Shown here piece after piece: positions 9,089 through 19,398 of a stretch of 64,000 bases of DNA. A program made the position numbers and the translations under genes. A model generated the notes under the pieces. The model did no database searches, was not told where the DNA came from, and saw only the letters and a list, made by a program, of their open reading frames with translations. Source of the stretch: Mesorhizobium sp. B2-4-15 (lineage in GTDB: Bacteria; Pseudomonadota; Alphaproteobacteria; Rhizobiales; Rhizobiaceae); contig NZ_VFUZ01000001.1 of the NCBI RefSeq assembly GCF_006658505.1, forward strand, positions 368,501-432,500, read 5' to 3'. How positions within the stretch are numbered: the first letter of the stretch is position 1; each line of letters opens with the position of its first letter.

Positions 9089-10665
9089 CGTCCGGCCATC
9101 CGTTTCGACTGGACATAGAGCAGCCAGGTCAAAGGCAGCGACATCGCCACCATGATGAGGGCGTAAGGTGCCGCCGAGGCGTAATCGATCTCGCCGCTGT
9201 AGGACCAGAACGCCATTGCCAGCGTGCGGGTGCCGTTCGGCGCCAGCATCTGGGTCGCGGTCAGTTCGTTCATGATGCCGAGCGCCACCAGCGCCATGCC
9301 GGCCGCGGCGCCGGGCGCCGACAGGCGGATCGTCGTCGACCAGAGCGCGTCGAGCGGACGCCGGCCAAGGCTGGACGCGGCGCGTTCGAGCTCGACCGGT
9401 GCCTGGGCGATCGATGCGCGCAGGCTGACCAGGGCACGCGGCAGGAACATGAGTGCATAGGCGACCAGGATGGTGAACAGGGTCTGGTAGAGCGGCAGGG
9501 CGACGCGCACGGTGATGGTGACCAGCGCCAGCGCGATGACGATACCCGGTAGCGAGCCGACGATGTAGTTGCAACCCTCCAGCAGGCGCTGCAACGGTCC
9601 CGGCGCGCGGATCGATATCCAGGCCATCGGCATGGCGGCGACCGTTGCAAGCAACGCGCCGGCAAGCGACAGGAACAGCGTCTGGCCGAGCGCCAGGCCA
9701 ATTTCATCGAGACGCCAGACATCGGCGCCGCCGGCGACGAGCCAGCGGCCGATGGTGATGAACGGTACGCCAAGCGCCAGCAGCGTGATGACCATAAGCA
9801 AGGCGAGGCTCGGAATGGTGGCGCGGCCGAGGCTCTTGCGTTGCTGGTAGCGCGCCGCGCCGGAGCCGACACGGGCATAACGCTCCTCGCCGCGTACCAG
9901 CACTTCGAGGCCCAGAAGCACAAAGCAGCAACATACCAGCACGCCGGCCAGCATGTTGGCGGCCGGTCCGTTGAAGGTCGACTGGAACTGGTCGACGATC
10001 GCCGTGGTGAAAGTATCGAAGCGGATGAAGACGTAGAGGCCGTATTCGGCCAGCAGGTGCAATCCGACCAGCAGCGAGCCGCCGCAGATGGCGAGCCTGA
10101 GCTGCGGCAACACGACACGCCAGAACACCCGCCAGGGTCCAAGGCCAAGTGCCGCAGCCGTGTCCTCCAGGGCGGGATCGAGGCGGCGCAGCGCCGCCGA
10201 GACCGGCAGATAAAGGAAGGGGAAATAGGCGATCACGGACACCAGCACGCCGGCCCACAGGCTGTGCAGCCCGGGCACCATGGTGACCCAGGCATAGGAG
10301 TGGACGAAAGCGGGAATGGCGAGGGGCGCCACGCACAGCCAGGACCAGAAACGGGCACCGGGCAGGTCGCTGCGTTCGGTCAGCCAGGCCAGCGTCACCG
10401 ACAGGATGATGGCGATCGGCACGGCCAGCAGCACCAGCAGGCCGGTGTTGACCAGCAGTTCGCCGACGCGGGGCCGGAAAACCAATGCCAATACGGTGTC
10501 CCAGCCGGTCTGCACCGCGACCCATATGATGAAGGCAAGCGGCAGCAGCGACAGAAGGGAGACGAAGATGGCGGCGGTGACGAGCCACGGCGCCGTCCGC
10601 CGCCGAGCCTTTCGGCCCGTACGCGCAGGCAGGCCCGAGTGTGCGAGATCGATCGCGGACTGCAT
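9085..10665 (-). CDS. fbpB: Ferric iron ABC importer, fused two-domain permease
   Basis: A 526-residue permease with two homologous permease halves in one chain (about 12 membrane segments), the layout of FbpB/SfuB/AfuB iron importers. Each half has a cytoplasmic EAA-like loop: [20 protein letters not shown] in the first half and [18 protein letters not shown] in the second. ATG 10665 is preferred; a TTG 39 bp upstream is also in frame. It is separated from the upstream fbpA by about 170 bp with a strong terminator, so less permease than binding protein is expected. The following ATPase start overlaps its stop. Confidence 0.9.
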   Translation of the reverse strand: MQSAIDLAHSGLPARTGRKARRRTAPWLVTAAIFVSLLSLLPLAFIIWVAVQTGWDTVLALVFRPRVGELLVNTGLLVLLAVPIAIILSVTLAWLTERSDLPGARFWSWLCVAPLAIPAFVHSYAWVTMVPGLHSLWAGVLVSVIAYFPFLYLPVSAALRRLDPALEDTAAALGLGPWRVFWRVVLPQLRLAICGGSLLVGLHLLAEYGLYVFIRFDTFTTAIVDQFQSTFNGPAANMLAGVLVCCCFVLLGLEVLVRGEERYARVGSGAARYQQRKSLGRATIPSLALLMVITLLALGVPFITIGRWLVAGGADVWRLDEIGLALGQTLFLSLAGALLATVAAMPMAWISIRAPGPLQRLLEGCNYIVGSLPGIVIALALVTITVRVALPLYQTLFTILVAYALMFLPRALVSLRASIAQAPVELERAASSLGRRPLDALWSTTIRLSAPGAAAGMALVALGIMNELTATQMLAPNGTRTLAMAFWSYSGEIDYASAAPYALIMVAMSLPLTWLLYVQSKRMAGR

Positions 10666-10774
10666 CAGGTCAGGCACCGCGCCGTTGCCGCCCAGTGGCA
10701 GCAATCGAAGGACCGCAATCGCGGTCGGGAATACAGCGTGTCGTCATCGACGAATGCCATCTCGAAAAACAAAA

Positions 10775-10806
10775 GCACTCCCGCCGAAAATGAATTCCGG
10801 CGGGAG
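10775..10806 (-). terminator. Rho-independent terminator between fbpA and fbpB
   Basis: On the minus strand a 9-bp GC stem (CTCCCGCCG / CGGCGGGAG, arms 10798-10806 and 10778-10786, loop 11) is followed by TGCTTTTGTTTTT. It lies just after the fbpA stop, so much of the fbpA message should end here, with read-through into fbpBC. Confidence 0.85.
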
Positions 10807-10838
10807 CACGGTTGGTGTCCTTTTAGGACGAACGATAA

Positions 10839-11846
10839 CTAAAGCAAGCCGGCTGCCGTCATCAGGTCGGTGACCTTCTTCGAGTTCAAGGTTGTCGGAT
10901 CCACCTTGGGCGCCTGCAGATCGGCCAGCGGCACCAGCTTCGGATTGGATTCGGCACCTTTGCCGACCGCGTATTCGAAGGAGTCACCGTTCTTGAGAAC
11001 GCCCTGGCCGCCCTTGCCGGTGACCCACTTCAGGAAGGCCTGTGCTTCCTTCGGATGCTTGCTCGAGGCGAGCACGCCACCACCGGAAATCGACACGAAC
11101 GCACCCGGATCCTGGTTCTTGAAATAGTGCAGCTGGACATTCTTGCTGTTTTCACCGGTCTTGGCCTGATCGCCAAAGTAGTAATAGTGATAGATCACGC
11201 CGCCCTCGATCTCGCCGGCGTTGATCGCCTTCATTACCGTGCTGTTGCCCTTGTAGGCCGTGAAGTTCGTCTTCATCGCCTTCAGCCAATCGGCGGTAGC
11301 GGCCTCACCCTTGAGCTGCAGAAGTGCGCTGACGACGGCCTGGAAATCGGCGCCCGACGGCGAGGCGGCCCAACGGCCCTTCCAACTCGGATCGGCGAGA
11401 TCAAGCATCGACTTCGGCAGCTGGTCGGCGGTCAGCTTGGTCTTGTTGTATGCAAAAACGGTGCTGCGCGCCGCAACGCCGACCCACTTGCCGCTTGCCG
11501 GATGGAAGTCCTGCGGAATCTGGGCCAGCGTGTCGGCATCGACCGGGGCGAACAGGCCTGCATTCTCGACCAGCGCCATGGCCGGCGAATTCTCCGTCAG
11601 GAAGACGTCGGCGGGCGAAGCAGCACCCTCGGCGACGATCTGGTTGGAGAAGTCGCTGTCGCCGCCATTGCGCAAGGTGACCTTGATGCCGGTTTCCCTG
11701 GTGAACCCTTCCGCCCATTCCTTGGCGAGGCTTTCATGCTGGGCGTTGTACACGATAATGCCAGCATCTTCGGCCATCGCCGGTCCGGCGATCAGGCCGA
11801 TTGCAAGTGCCGTGGCGCCGGCAAGGGCAAGAAGGGGGAATTTCAT
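10839..11846 (-). CDS. fbpA: Ferric iron ABC importer, periplasmic binding protein
   Basis: A 335-residue periplasmic ferric-ion binding protein. A signal peptide (MKFPLLALAGATALAIGLIA, cleavage after AMA near residue 25) precedes IIVYNAQHESLAKEWAEGF, the usual FbpA/AfuA opening. The consecutive tyrosines in VIYHYYYFGDQ (about residues 208-218) correspond to the tyrosine pair that binds Fe(III) in this family; His38 in AQHE may also ligate. First gene of a fbpABC operon on the minus strand; a palindrome matching the RirA-type iron-responsive operator lies 52 bp upstream of its ATG. Function as iron importer is therefore well supported. Confidence 0.92.
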   Translation of the reverse strand: MKFPLLALAGATALAIGLIAGPAMAEDAGIIVYNAQHESLAKEWAEGFTRETGIKVTLRNGGDSDFSNQIVAEGAASPADVFLTENSPAMALVENAGLFAPVDADTLAQIPQDFHPASGKWVGVAARSTVFAYNKTKLTADQLPKSMLDLADPSWKGRWAASPSGADFQAVVSALLQLKGEAATADWLKAMKTNFTAYKGNSTVMKAINAGEIEGGVIYHYYYFGDQAKTGENSKNVQLHYFKNQDPGAFVSISGGGVLASSKHPKEAQAFLKWVTGKGGQGVLKNGDSFEYAVGKGAESNPKLVPLADLQAPKVDPTTLNSKKVTDLMTAAGLL

Positions 11847-11897
11847 AAGGTGCTCCTCGGGTTTCCCGCATTGCGGATGCGCCCGAGTATCAAATCA

Positions 11898-11912
11898 TGA
11901 ATGCACTAGTCA
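11898..11912 (-). promoter_or_regulatory. Candidate iron-responsive operator (RirA box) for fbpABC
   Basis: TGA-N9-TCA (TGAATGCACTAGTCA), 52 bp before the fbpA ATG. This is the published core of the iron-responsive operator bound by RirA, the Fe-S iron regulator of Rhizobiales. The six fixed bases alone are not rare by chance, but the position before an iron importer makes it credible. Confidence 0.6.
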
Positions 11913-12146
11913 AGATTGAAAGACGTCCGGCGGATCACGGTTTCGCGTGTCAAGACGTCACTGACGGGTATCACCCGATACGGGGGACCGGTGGCCGCGC
12001 TCTGGAATACCGCTTAGGGTCTACCTTGCGTCAACGGGCCGTGGCGATCGGAGAGTCCGACAATTCGGCCTGGCATTCCGGTGGGCTATCCCGCACACTT
12101 TCGTGACTTGCCCGTAGTTTGGCTTGGACATTATTTCGCCGGCCAC

Positions 12147-12172
12147 GTAACAAATCAGCGCCGAGGCGCGAA
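12147..12172 (+). promoter_or_regulatory. Candidate ECF-sigma autoregulated promoter
   Basis: GTAACA, 16 bp, then CGAA, ending 19 bp before the sigma-factor start codon. This matches, as I recall it, the GTAACC-N16-CGAA promoter described for the NrsF-controlled SigF regulon of Caulobacter, with exact spacing and one -35 mismatch. It would let the sigma factor drive its own operon. Confidence 0.6.
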
Positions 12173-12191
12173 AACCGGGGAGTGAACTCTT

Positions 12192-12743
12192 GTGAGCGGC
12201 AAGGACGAGGCCGAGCTTTCCCGGCTGTTGCGAGCCGCCATCGCGGGAGATGAAAAGGCCTATGCCGACTTTCTCCACCGAATTGCCGCGCTGGTGCGCG
12301 GCTTTGTCAGGCGCAAGATCGTGCAGGGCGGGGTCGATCCCGAGGATGTCGTGCAGGAAACCTTGCTGGCCATTCATGTTAAACGGCACACCTGGCGCCA
12401 GGACGCGCCGGTGCTGCCCTGGGTCTATGCGATCGCGCGCTTCAAGCTGATCGATGCATTCCGGCGCCGCGGACGGCGCATCGAGATCGATGTCGACGAC
12501 ATTGCCGAGACATTCGCCGAACCGGAGACCGAGACCGTCAGCGAGCGCGATATCAATCGGGCGCTGGACGGGCTGCCGCCAGCTCAGCGGTCCGTGGTGT
12601 CGTCCATATCGGTGGATGGCCGCTCTATCGGCGAGACGGCGGCGAAGTTCGGCATCAGCGAGACGGCGGTGCGCGTGTCGCTGCACCGTGGGCTCGCCGC
12701 GATCGCCAAGCGATTCGGCCAGGGGCGATTCGGGCGGGAATGA
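12192..12743 (+). CDS. sigF: ECF RNA polymerase sigma factor (SigF type)
   Basis: A 183-residue extracytoplasmic-function sigma factor. Region 2 (about residues 20-95) includes VDPEDVVQETLLAIHVKRHTW and WVYAIARFKLIDAFRRRGRR; region 4 (about 120-175) includes LPPAQRSVV and the helix-turn-helix SIGETAAKFGISETAVRVSL. Start GTG 12192 is taken since it opens a normal N-terminus. The anti-sigma gene begins 1 bp after its stop. Such SigF-NrsF pairs respond to chromate, cadmium or oxidative stress in Caulobacter and Bradyrhizobium; here the trigger is unknown. A matching promoter motif lies just upstream. Gene symbol by analogy. Confidence 0.9.
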   Translation: MSGKDEAELSRLLRAAIAGDEKAYADFLHRIAALVRGFVRRKIVQGGVDPEDVVQETLLAIHVKRHTWRQDAPVLPWVYAIARFKLIDAFRRRGRRIEIDVDDIAETFAEPETETVSERDINRALDGLPPAQRSVVSSISVDGRSIGETAAKFGISETAVRVSLHRGLAAIAKRFGQGRFGRE

Positions 12744-12744
12744 C

Positions 12745-13383
12745 ATGAGGACGGACGATCTCATCAAGGCGCTCGACGCCGATGCCCGCAGCACGGCGAT
12801 GCCATTGCGCCCGGCCTGGTGGCTGGCTGCCGGCGTGGCCGCCGTGATCGCCGCAATCGTTTTCCTGTCGACGATCGGTCCGCGCCCCGATTTCATGGCG
12901 GCCGCGCACACGATACGCTTCCTGTCCAAGTTTGTTTTCACCATCGTGCTCGCCATCAGCGCCTTCGCCTCGATCCGCGCCCTTTCGACGCCGGGTGCGG
13001 CGACAGGCCGGGCAATGGCGGGGATGATAGCCGCGCCGTTGCTGGTCGCGGTGGCGGTGGTTCTGGAACTGTTCGCGGTGCCCGAGGCCGATTGGAGTAC
13101 CAGGATGATCGGCTCCAACATGATGATCTGCATGAGCTTCATCCCGCTGATCGGCATTGGCCCGCTGGCCATCTTCCTGTGGATGCTGCGCTATGGCGCG
13201 CCGACACGGCCGGTGCTCGCCGGCGCGGTGGCGGGGTTGCTTGCCGGTGGGCTGGCGGCGACCTTCTATGCCGCACACTGTTTCGACGACTCGCCGCTCT
13301 TTGTCGCCACCTGGTACACGATCGCGATCGCGGCTCTCGCTTTGCTTGGTGCGCTTGGCGGGCGTTTTTTCGTGCGCTGGTAG
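12745..13383 (+). CDS. nrsF: NrsF-family membrane anti-sigma factor (DUF1109)
   Basis: A 212-residue protein with a short cytoplasmic N-terminus (MRTDDLIKALDADA) and six predicted membrane segments, the DUF1109/NrsF form. It should bind and hold the preceding ECF sigma factor at the membrane. Two cysteines, Cys129 (in MMICMSF) and Cys179 (in AAHCFDD), have the same 50-residue spacing as the two conserved cysteines I recall as needed for metal sensing in Caulobacter NrsF. No Zn-binding anti-sigma HxxxCxxC motif is present. It is translated directly after the sigma gene (1-bp gap). Confidence 0.88.
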   Translation: MRTDDLIKALDADARSTAMPLRPAWWLAAGVAAVIAAIVFLSTIGPRPDFMAAAHTIRFLSKFVFTIVLAISAFASIRALSTPGAATGRAMAGMIAAPLLVAVAVVLELFAVPEADWSTRMIGSNMMICMSFIPLIGIGPLAIFLWMLRYGAPTRPVLAGAVAGLLAGGLAATFYAAHCFDDSPLFVATWYTIAIAALALLGALGGRFFVRW

Positions 13384-13520
13384 CGCACTCCAAGCAAGCG
13401 CAAGCCGTGCACACTGATCCTTAATCATGCCGGCAATTGTTTGCCGGTTGCCCATCGCAAGTACCCCGGCGCAACCTTTCCTTAAAATCGATCCTTCAGG
13501 GTTTTGACGGGAAAAAGCGA

Positions 13521-15527
13521 TTGCCCACGGGGGTGGCACGGGTCGTGATATTGCGGGGATTGATCGGGCCGAGGCTCCACAAACATGCAGCGCTGGCGTT
13601 GCTTGTGGCCGCTCTTGCCGTGGTGGGGGCCCCGTTCGTGGTGTCGAGGCTGAACCTTGGCGCGGAAGCACTGAGACTTTGTCTTCAAATATCGGTCGCG
13701 TTGACGGTATGCGCGCTGTTCTTCGCTTACCTGTTTATCGTTCGCATCTCCGACGACCGGCGCCAGATCGCGGAGAGCGAACAGCGCTTCCGCCGGGCCA
13801 TGGAGGACTCGGCGATCGGCATCGCCATCGTGGCGCTCGACGGGCGCATCCTTCAGACCAATCCAGCCTTTGCCGCCATGCTTGGCTACAGCCGCCAGGA
13901 GATCGAGGCGCTGACCTTCTTCCAGATCACGCATCCCGACGATCTGCATATCGGGCGGGAAACGATGGACTCCATGAGGGCGGGCAACGTCAACGCCTTC
14001 CACTTCGAAAAGCGCTATCTGCGCAAGGACGGCACACCCGTCTGGGCGCGCCTTGCCGGCTCCGTCATCCGCGATGAGAAAGGCGGGCATCCGCTCTATC
14101 TCGTCTCGCAGATCGAGGACATCGACGCGCGCAAGCAGGCCGAGGCGCGCATTGCCGAAGCCGAAACGCGCTGGAATTTCGCACTCGCCGGCGCGGGTCA
14201 AGGTGTCTGGGACTTCGACAGGCGCAAGGGCGGCACGACCTATTCCTCGACCTGGGTCAAGATGCTCGGTTTCGAGGAAGGCGAACTCGACGGCGATCCG
14301 GACCGCTGGCTGACGATGATCCATCCCGACGACCGCCAGACCGTCGCCGAAGCGGACCGCGCGCATCTTAATGGCCAGACGCCGTTCTTCGAAGCCGAGT
14401 TCAGGATGCGCCACAAGGACGGTCACTGGATATGGATCCTCGACCTCGGCAAAGCCATCGAGCGCGACGAGGACGGACGGCCGATCCGGGCGATTGGCAG
14501 CCTGACCGACATCACCCGGCGCAAGGAGGCCGAAGAGCGCCTGACGATGTCGGCGGCAATGCTGGCCGACGAGAAGGAGCGGCTGAGGGTGACGCTGCAG
14601 TCGATCGGCGATGCCGTCATCTGCACCGATGCGGCGAACCGTGTGACCTTCATGAACCCTGTTGCCGAGAAGCTGACCGGTGTTTCCGGCGAGGCCGCTC
14701 TCGGCAAGACGCTCGGTCATGTCTATTGGGCGGTTGACGAGGAGACGGGCCACAGGATCGGCGCGACGCGGCCCGCAATCGGCGCGGAGGCGCCCTCCGA
14801 CCAGAACAGCCGGGCCGTGCTGATCCGCCGCGACCACACACGCTGCAGCATCCGTCAGGTCGTGTCGCCGATCATGAACGAGCGCAATGAATTCTGCGGC
14901 CTTGTCATCGTCTTCCAGGACTTCACCGATGCGCGTGCGTTGCAGAGGCAGCTTGCCCATGCCGCCGCGCATGACGCGCTGACCGGCCTTGCCAATCGCT
15001 CGAGCTTCATCCGCACCATGGAAGGACTGGTCGAGCAGGCGCGCAAGGAGGACGGCACGATGGCTGGGGGCGGCCACCAGTTCATGTTCATCGATCTCGA
15101 CCATTTCAAGCTGGTCAACGACACCGGCGGCCACGCCGCTGGAGACGCCCTGCTGAAGCGGGTCGCCGAGGCAGTGCGCGGCGTGCTTGGCCCTGAAGAC
15201 ATCGTCGCACGCCTGGGCGGCGACGAATTCGCCGTCATCCTGAAATCAGGCTCGATCGCGGGCGCCAGGATCGCGGCGCGTTCCATAATCGATGCGATAG
15301 CCGGCCTGAACTTCACCTGGGACGGCCGGCCGCATGCGATCGGCGCCAGTATCGGGCTGGCGGCGATCCGCGCCAATAGCGGCGAAGTCGATGAGATCAT
15401 CGCGAGGGCCGACGCCGCTTGCTATGCGGCCAAGGCGGCCGGCCGCGGATGCCTTTCCGTGGCGCCGGATGGCAGCCTCGTGAATGACAGGTCGGAACCG
15501 CCCAAGCCGTTCGCCGTGGCATCGTAG
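13521..15527 (+). CDS. Membrane-bound PAS-GGDEF diguanylate cyclase
   Basis: About 668 residues. Two N-terminal membrane segments (about residues 16-35 and 45-65) are followed by three PAS domains with PAC tails: about 80-200 (ITHPDDL), 210-330 (MIHPDDR, near Trp-rich RHKDGHWIW) and 345-470 (VTFMNPVAEKLTG), then a GGDEF domain (about 490-650). The active-site motif RLGGDEF is intact (566-570), so it should make c-di-GMP from two GTP. No EAL domain follows. The start is uncertain: TTG 13521 follows GGGAAAAAG, while TTG 13437 is also in frame. Transcribed alone, convergent with hbd. Input signal unknown. Confidence 0.88.
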   Translation: MPTGVARVVILRGLIGPRLHKHAALALLVAALAVVGAPFVVSRLNLGAEALRLCLQISVALTVCALFFAYLFIVRISDDRRQIAESEQRFRRAMEDSAIGIAIVALDGRILQTNPAFAAMLGYSRQEIEALTFFQITHPDDLHIGRETMDSMRAGNVNAFHFEKRYLRKDGTPVWARLAGSVIRDEKGGHPLYLVSQIEDIDARKQAEARIAEAETRWNFALAGAGQGVWDFDRRKGGTTYSSTWVKMLGFEEGELDGDPDRWLTMIHPDDRQTVAEADRAHLNGQTPFFEAEFRMRHKDGHWIWILDLGKAIERDEDGRPIRAIGSLTDITRRKEAEERLTMSAAMLADEKERLRVTLQSIGDAVICTDAANRVTFMNPVAEKLTGVSGEAALGKTLGHVYWAVDEETGHRIGATRPAIGAEAPSDQNSRAVLIRRDHTRCSIRQVVSPIMNERNEFCGLVIVFQDFTDARALQRQLAHAAAHDALTGLANRSSFIRTMEGLVEQARKEDGTMAGGGHQFMFIDLDHFKLVNDTGGHAAGDALLKRVAEAVRGVLGPEDIVARLGGDEFAVILKSGSIAGARIAARSIIDAIAGLNFTWDGRPHAIGASIGLAAIRANSGEVDEIIARADAACYAAKAAGRGCLSVAPDGSLVNDRSEPPKPFAVAS

Positions 15528-15540
15528 GACGCGAACGCGT

Positions 15541-15575
15541 CGGAGCGGTTCATCGTTTCACCGAAACGCCGAACC
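15541..15575. repeat. Interspersed palindrome, family D, copy 1
   Basis: Imperfect palindrome with core CGTTTCACCGAAACG inside GCGGTTCATCG ... CGCCGAACC. A second, inverted copy lies at 44841-44878. It sits between the convergent ends of the GGDEF gene and hbd. Such repeats are common between genes in Mesorhizobium and relatives. Confidence 0.75.
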
Positions 15576-15594
15576 TTCCATTTCTCGACTTTGA

Positions 15595-16473
<879 letters not shown>

Positions 16474-16617
16474 TACCCCGATCCCGTCCGGAGCTTTCCG
16501 CTTGAAACGCGAAAACGCCCCATCTTTTGTTTTTCCCGCAATCCCTGACGCAAACCGCTGCGCGTTTGCTGGAATTGCACTAAGCCTTTCTGGCCTGCTT
16601 TTTGTGCAGCGCAAACT

Positions 16618-16649
16618 AAAAGGGCGGGGCGACTTAGTCTACCCCACCC
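16618..16649 (-). terminator. Rho-independent terminator after etfA
   Basis: On the minus strand GGGTGGGG (16642-16649) pairs with CCCCGCCC (16622-16629) around a 12-base loop, followed by TTTTAGTTT. It lies about 30 bp past the etfA stop and before hbd, so hbd may have its own promoter or depend on read-through. Confidence 0.7.
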
Positions 16650-16680
16650 CTGACAATTTAATACGCTTTGGCAGAGAGCG

Positions 16681-17610
16681 TCAAAGCGCCTTCTGCAACT
16701 CCGGCAGAATAACGAAGAGATCGCCGACGAGGCCATAGTCGGCAACCTGGAAGATCGGTGCCTCCTCGTCCTTGTTGATGGCGACGATGACCTTGGAGTC
16801 CTTCATGCCGGCGAGGTGCTGGATGGCGCCGGAGATGCCGACAGCGATGTAGAGATCGGGAGCCACGACCTTGCCGGTCTGGCCGACCTGCCAGTCGTTC
16901 GGGGCGTAGCCGGCATCGACGGCCGCGCGGGATGCGCCGACGGCGGCGCCGAGCTTGTCGGCGACCGGCAGGATGACCTCCTGGAACTTCTCCGAGGAGC
17001 CGAGCGCACGGCCGCCCGAGATGATGATCTTGGCCGAGGTCAGTTCCGGACGGTCGGTATCCGACAGCTTGTTCTCGACGAAGGTGGACAGGCCGGGATT
17101 GGCCGCGGCCTTGACGGTCTCGACAGCGGCCGAGCCACCCTCGGGAGCCGCCTGGAAGGAGGCGGTGCGCACGGTGATGACCTTCTTGGCGTCGGTGGAC
17201 TGCACGGTCTGGATGGCGTTGCCGGCATAGATCGGCCGCTTGAAGGTATCAGGCGAAACGACCTCAATGATCTCGGACACCTGCGCGACATCGAGCAGCG
17301 CCGCGACACGCGGGGCGACATTCTTGCCGGTGGAAGTCGCAGGCGCGATGATGGTGTCGTAGCCGCCCGCGAGCGACACAACGAGAGCCGCCGTCGGTTC
17401 GGCGAGGCGTTCGGCGAGTTCGTCGGCCTCGGCGAGCAGCACCTTGCTGACGCCCTTGAGCTTGGCGGCTGCATCCGCTGCACCCTTGGCGCCTTTGCCG
17501 GCTACCAGCACATGCACGTCCGAGCCGATCTGCAATGCAGCCGAGAGCGCCTTGGCGGTCTGGTCGGAAAGGGTGGCGTTGTCGTGTTCGGCGATGAGGA
17601 GAATTGCCAT
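16681..17610 (-). CDS. etfA: Electron transfer flavoprotein, alpha subunit
   Basis: A 309-residue FAD-binding subunit of ETF, which takes electrons from acyl-CoA and other dehydrogenases and passes them to ETF-ubiquinone oxidoreductase. The N-terminal half has [18 protein letters not shown]; the C-terminal FAD domain has the strongly conserved [20 protein letters not shown] and [20 protein letters not shown]. Length is normal. It follows etfB on the minus strand with a 24-bp gap and they form the heterodimer. Confidence 0.97.
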   Translation of the reverse strand: MAILLIAEHDNATLSDQTAKALSAALQIGSDVHVLVAGKGAKGAADAAAKLKGVSKVLLAEADELAERLAEPTAALVVSLAGGYDTIIAPATSTGKNVAPRVAALLDVAQVSEIIEVVSPDTFKRPIYAGNAIQTVQSTDAKKVITVRTASFQAAPEGGSAAVETVKAAANPGLSTFVENKLSDTDRPELTSAKIIISGGRALGSSEKFQEVILPVADKLGAAVGASRAAVDAGYAPNDWQVGQTGKVVAPDLYIAVGISGAIQHLAGMKDSKVIVAINKDEEAPIFQVADYGLVGDLFVILPELQKAL

Positions 17611-17634
17611 TTTATCTGTTCCTTTCCCGATCGC

Positions 17635-18384
17635 TTACAACACGCCGGCTTCGTTCTTGAGCTTGTCGACCAGTTCGGCGACGCTCTTGACCTTGACGCC
17701 CGCCTTGCGGCCGCCGGGCTCCTCGGTCTTGATGACCTTGAGGCGCGGCTTGACGTCGGCGCCGTAGTCGGCCGGGCTCTTCTCGTCGAGCGGCTTCTTC
17801 TTGGCCTTCATGATGTTGGGCAGCGAGGCGTAGCGCGGCTGGTTGAGGCGAAGGTCGGCGGTGACGATCGCCGGCATCTTCAGCTCCACCGTCTGCAGGC
17901 CGCCATCGACTTCGCGCGTCACCTTGGCCTTGTCGCCTTCGAGCACCACCTTGGAAGCGAAGGTGCCCTGGGCCCAGCCGAGCAGGGCCGCCAGCATCTG
18001 GCCGGTCTGGTTGGAGTCGTCGTCAATCGCCTGCTTGCCGAGGATGACGAGGCCAGGCTTCTCGGTCTCGACCACGCCCTTCAGCACCTTGGCGACGCCG
18101 AGCGGCTCGGTCTGCTCGTCGGTCTTGACCAGGATGGCGCGGTCGGCGCCCATGGCAAGCGCGGTGCGGAGCGTTTCCTGCGCCTGCTGCGGGCCGACCG
18201 AAACGACGATGATTTCTTCGGCCTTGCCGGCTTCTTTCAGCCGGATCGCTTCTTCCACCGCGATCTCGTCGAACGGGTTCATCGCCATCTTGACGTTGGC
18301 GAGTTCCACCGCCGAACCATCAGCCTTGACGCGAACCTTCACATTCGCATCGACAACCCGCTTCACGGGCACAAGGATCTTCAT
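17635..18384 (-). CDS. etfB: Electron transfer flavoprotein, beta subunit
   Basis: A 249-residue ETF beta subunit, which binds AMP and docks to partner dehydrogenases. It begins [19 protein letters not shown] and has the signature region [19 protein letters not shown], with the recognition-loop AVALGAD-like [12 protein letters not shown]. First gene of etfBA; the upstream 181 bp before the rhomboid gene holds no clear repeat or hairpin and probably contains the promoter. Confidence 0.97.
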   Translation of the reverse strand: MKILVPVKRVVDANVKVRVKADGSAVELANVKMAMNPFDEIAVEEAIRLKEAGKAEEIIVVSVGPQQAQETLRTALAMGADRAILVKTDEQTEPLGVAKVLKGVVETEKPGLVILGKQAIDDDSNQTGQMLAALLGWAQGTFASKVVLEGDKAKVTREVDGGLQTVELKMPAIVTADLRLNQPRYASLPNIMKAKKKPLDEKSPADYGADVKPRLKVIKTEEPGGRKAGVKVKSVAELVDKLKNEAGVL

Positions 18385-18565
18385 TTGCCTGTCACCTCTT
18401 CACGCTAGTTGGGCGCGCTATAGCAGCCTGCGCCCTTTCTGAGTTGTCGAAAGCCGACATTCCGGATGGAAATTCTGGTCTCTGACCGCCTTGGGCTGCG
18501 ACGGAGACGTTTCCGTAGTTGTGGTAATCCTGCGCGTCAATACGCTGAAGGCGGCTCAAATCGGT

Positions 18566-19366
18566 TCAGTATGGACCAGAAGGGTTTCCCCGGCCCCAGC
18601 GCGCCGTGGTGGCCGGCGGTTCGGCCGCCACTGGCTCAGCGGGAACCGACGGCTGGTCGGGTATGGGAGCCACGGTATCCTCGTCGGCGGCGGCAAACAG
18701 CGGCACGCCGCGGCTGCGCAAGACCAGCACCAGAATCGCCCCGGCGATAATGCCGCCGATGTGGCAGGCCCAGGAAATCTGGTCCTCGCCGCCGGCGGCG
18801 AACATGATGATCTGAAACAGCACCCACAGGATGAGCGGGATAAAGGCCGGAATGCGCAGGGGAATGCGGGCAAAGGCAAGCACCCAGACCTTCACCCTGG
18901 GATAGAGGATCAGGTAGGCGACGACCACGCCGGCGATGGCACCGGAGGCACCGATCAGTGGCACCTGCGAGTCCCAGGCGACGAGGCTCTGGAAGGCCGC
19001 TCCGGCAACCGCGCACAGGAAATAGAAGATGAGGTAGCGGATGTGGCCGAGCGCGTCCTCGACATTGTCGCCGAACACCCACAAAAAAAGCATGTTGCCA
19101 CCCAGATGAAGAATGTCGGCATGCAGGAAGGAATAGGTGAGGTAGCTCAGGCTTTGAGGGATGACGACAAAGCGGGGGTCGAGCTCGGCCGTGTCGTGAA
19201 CCACGGCGGGGATGAAGCCGAGGCCGAGCACGGCGGCATTGGTGAAGTTCTCGCCGCCGAGCGCGGTGGCGCAATAGACCAGCGCATTGGCTACGATCAG
19301 CCCGATCGTGACATATTGCAGGCGGATGTGGCGCAGCCTGTTGGTGTCGTAAAGCGGGATGAACAT
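18566..19366 (-). CDS. Rhomboid family intramembrane serine protease
   Basis: A 266-residue integral membrane protein with about six segments. The nucleophile serine lies in LIGASGAIAGVVVAY and the catalytic histidine in SWACHIGGIIAGAI; FLHADILHLGGNMLFLWVFGDNVED is the conserved HxxxN part that supports the oxyanion hole. It cleaves membrane proteins within the bilayer; substrates are unknown. The C-terminal about 40 residues are proline/alanine-rich and cytoplasmic. ATG 19366 (MFIPLYDTNR) fits the family. Same strand as the adenosyltransferase upstream, whose end is 33 bp away. Confidence 0.93.
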   Translation of the reverse strand: MFIPLYDTNRLRHIRLQYVTIGLIVANALVYCATALGGENFTNAAVLGLGFIPAVVHDTAELDPRFVVIPQSLSYLTYSFLHADILHLGGNMLFLWVFGDNVEDALGHIRYLIFYFLCAVAGAAFQSLVAWDSQVPLIGASGAIAGVVVAYLILYPRVKVWVLAFARIPLRIPAFIPLILWVLFQIIMFAAGGEDQISWACHIGGIIAGAILVLVLRSRGVPLFAAADEDTVAPIPDQPSVPAEPVAAEPPATTARWGRGNPSGPY

Positions 19367-19398
19367 CGGTCCCTGGCCCCTCCGGCCTTTCGATCCGT

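Noticed and set aside
12745..13383. Zinc-binding anti-sigma (ChrR/ZAS) assignment
   Set aside because: No HxxxCxxC motif; six membrane segments fit NrsF instead.
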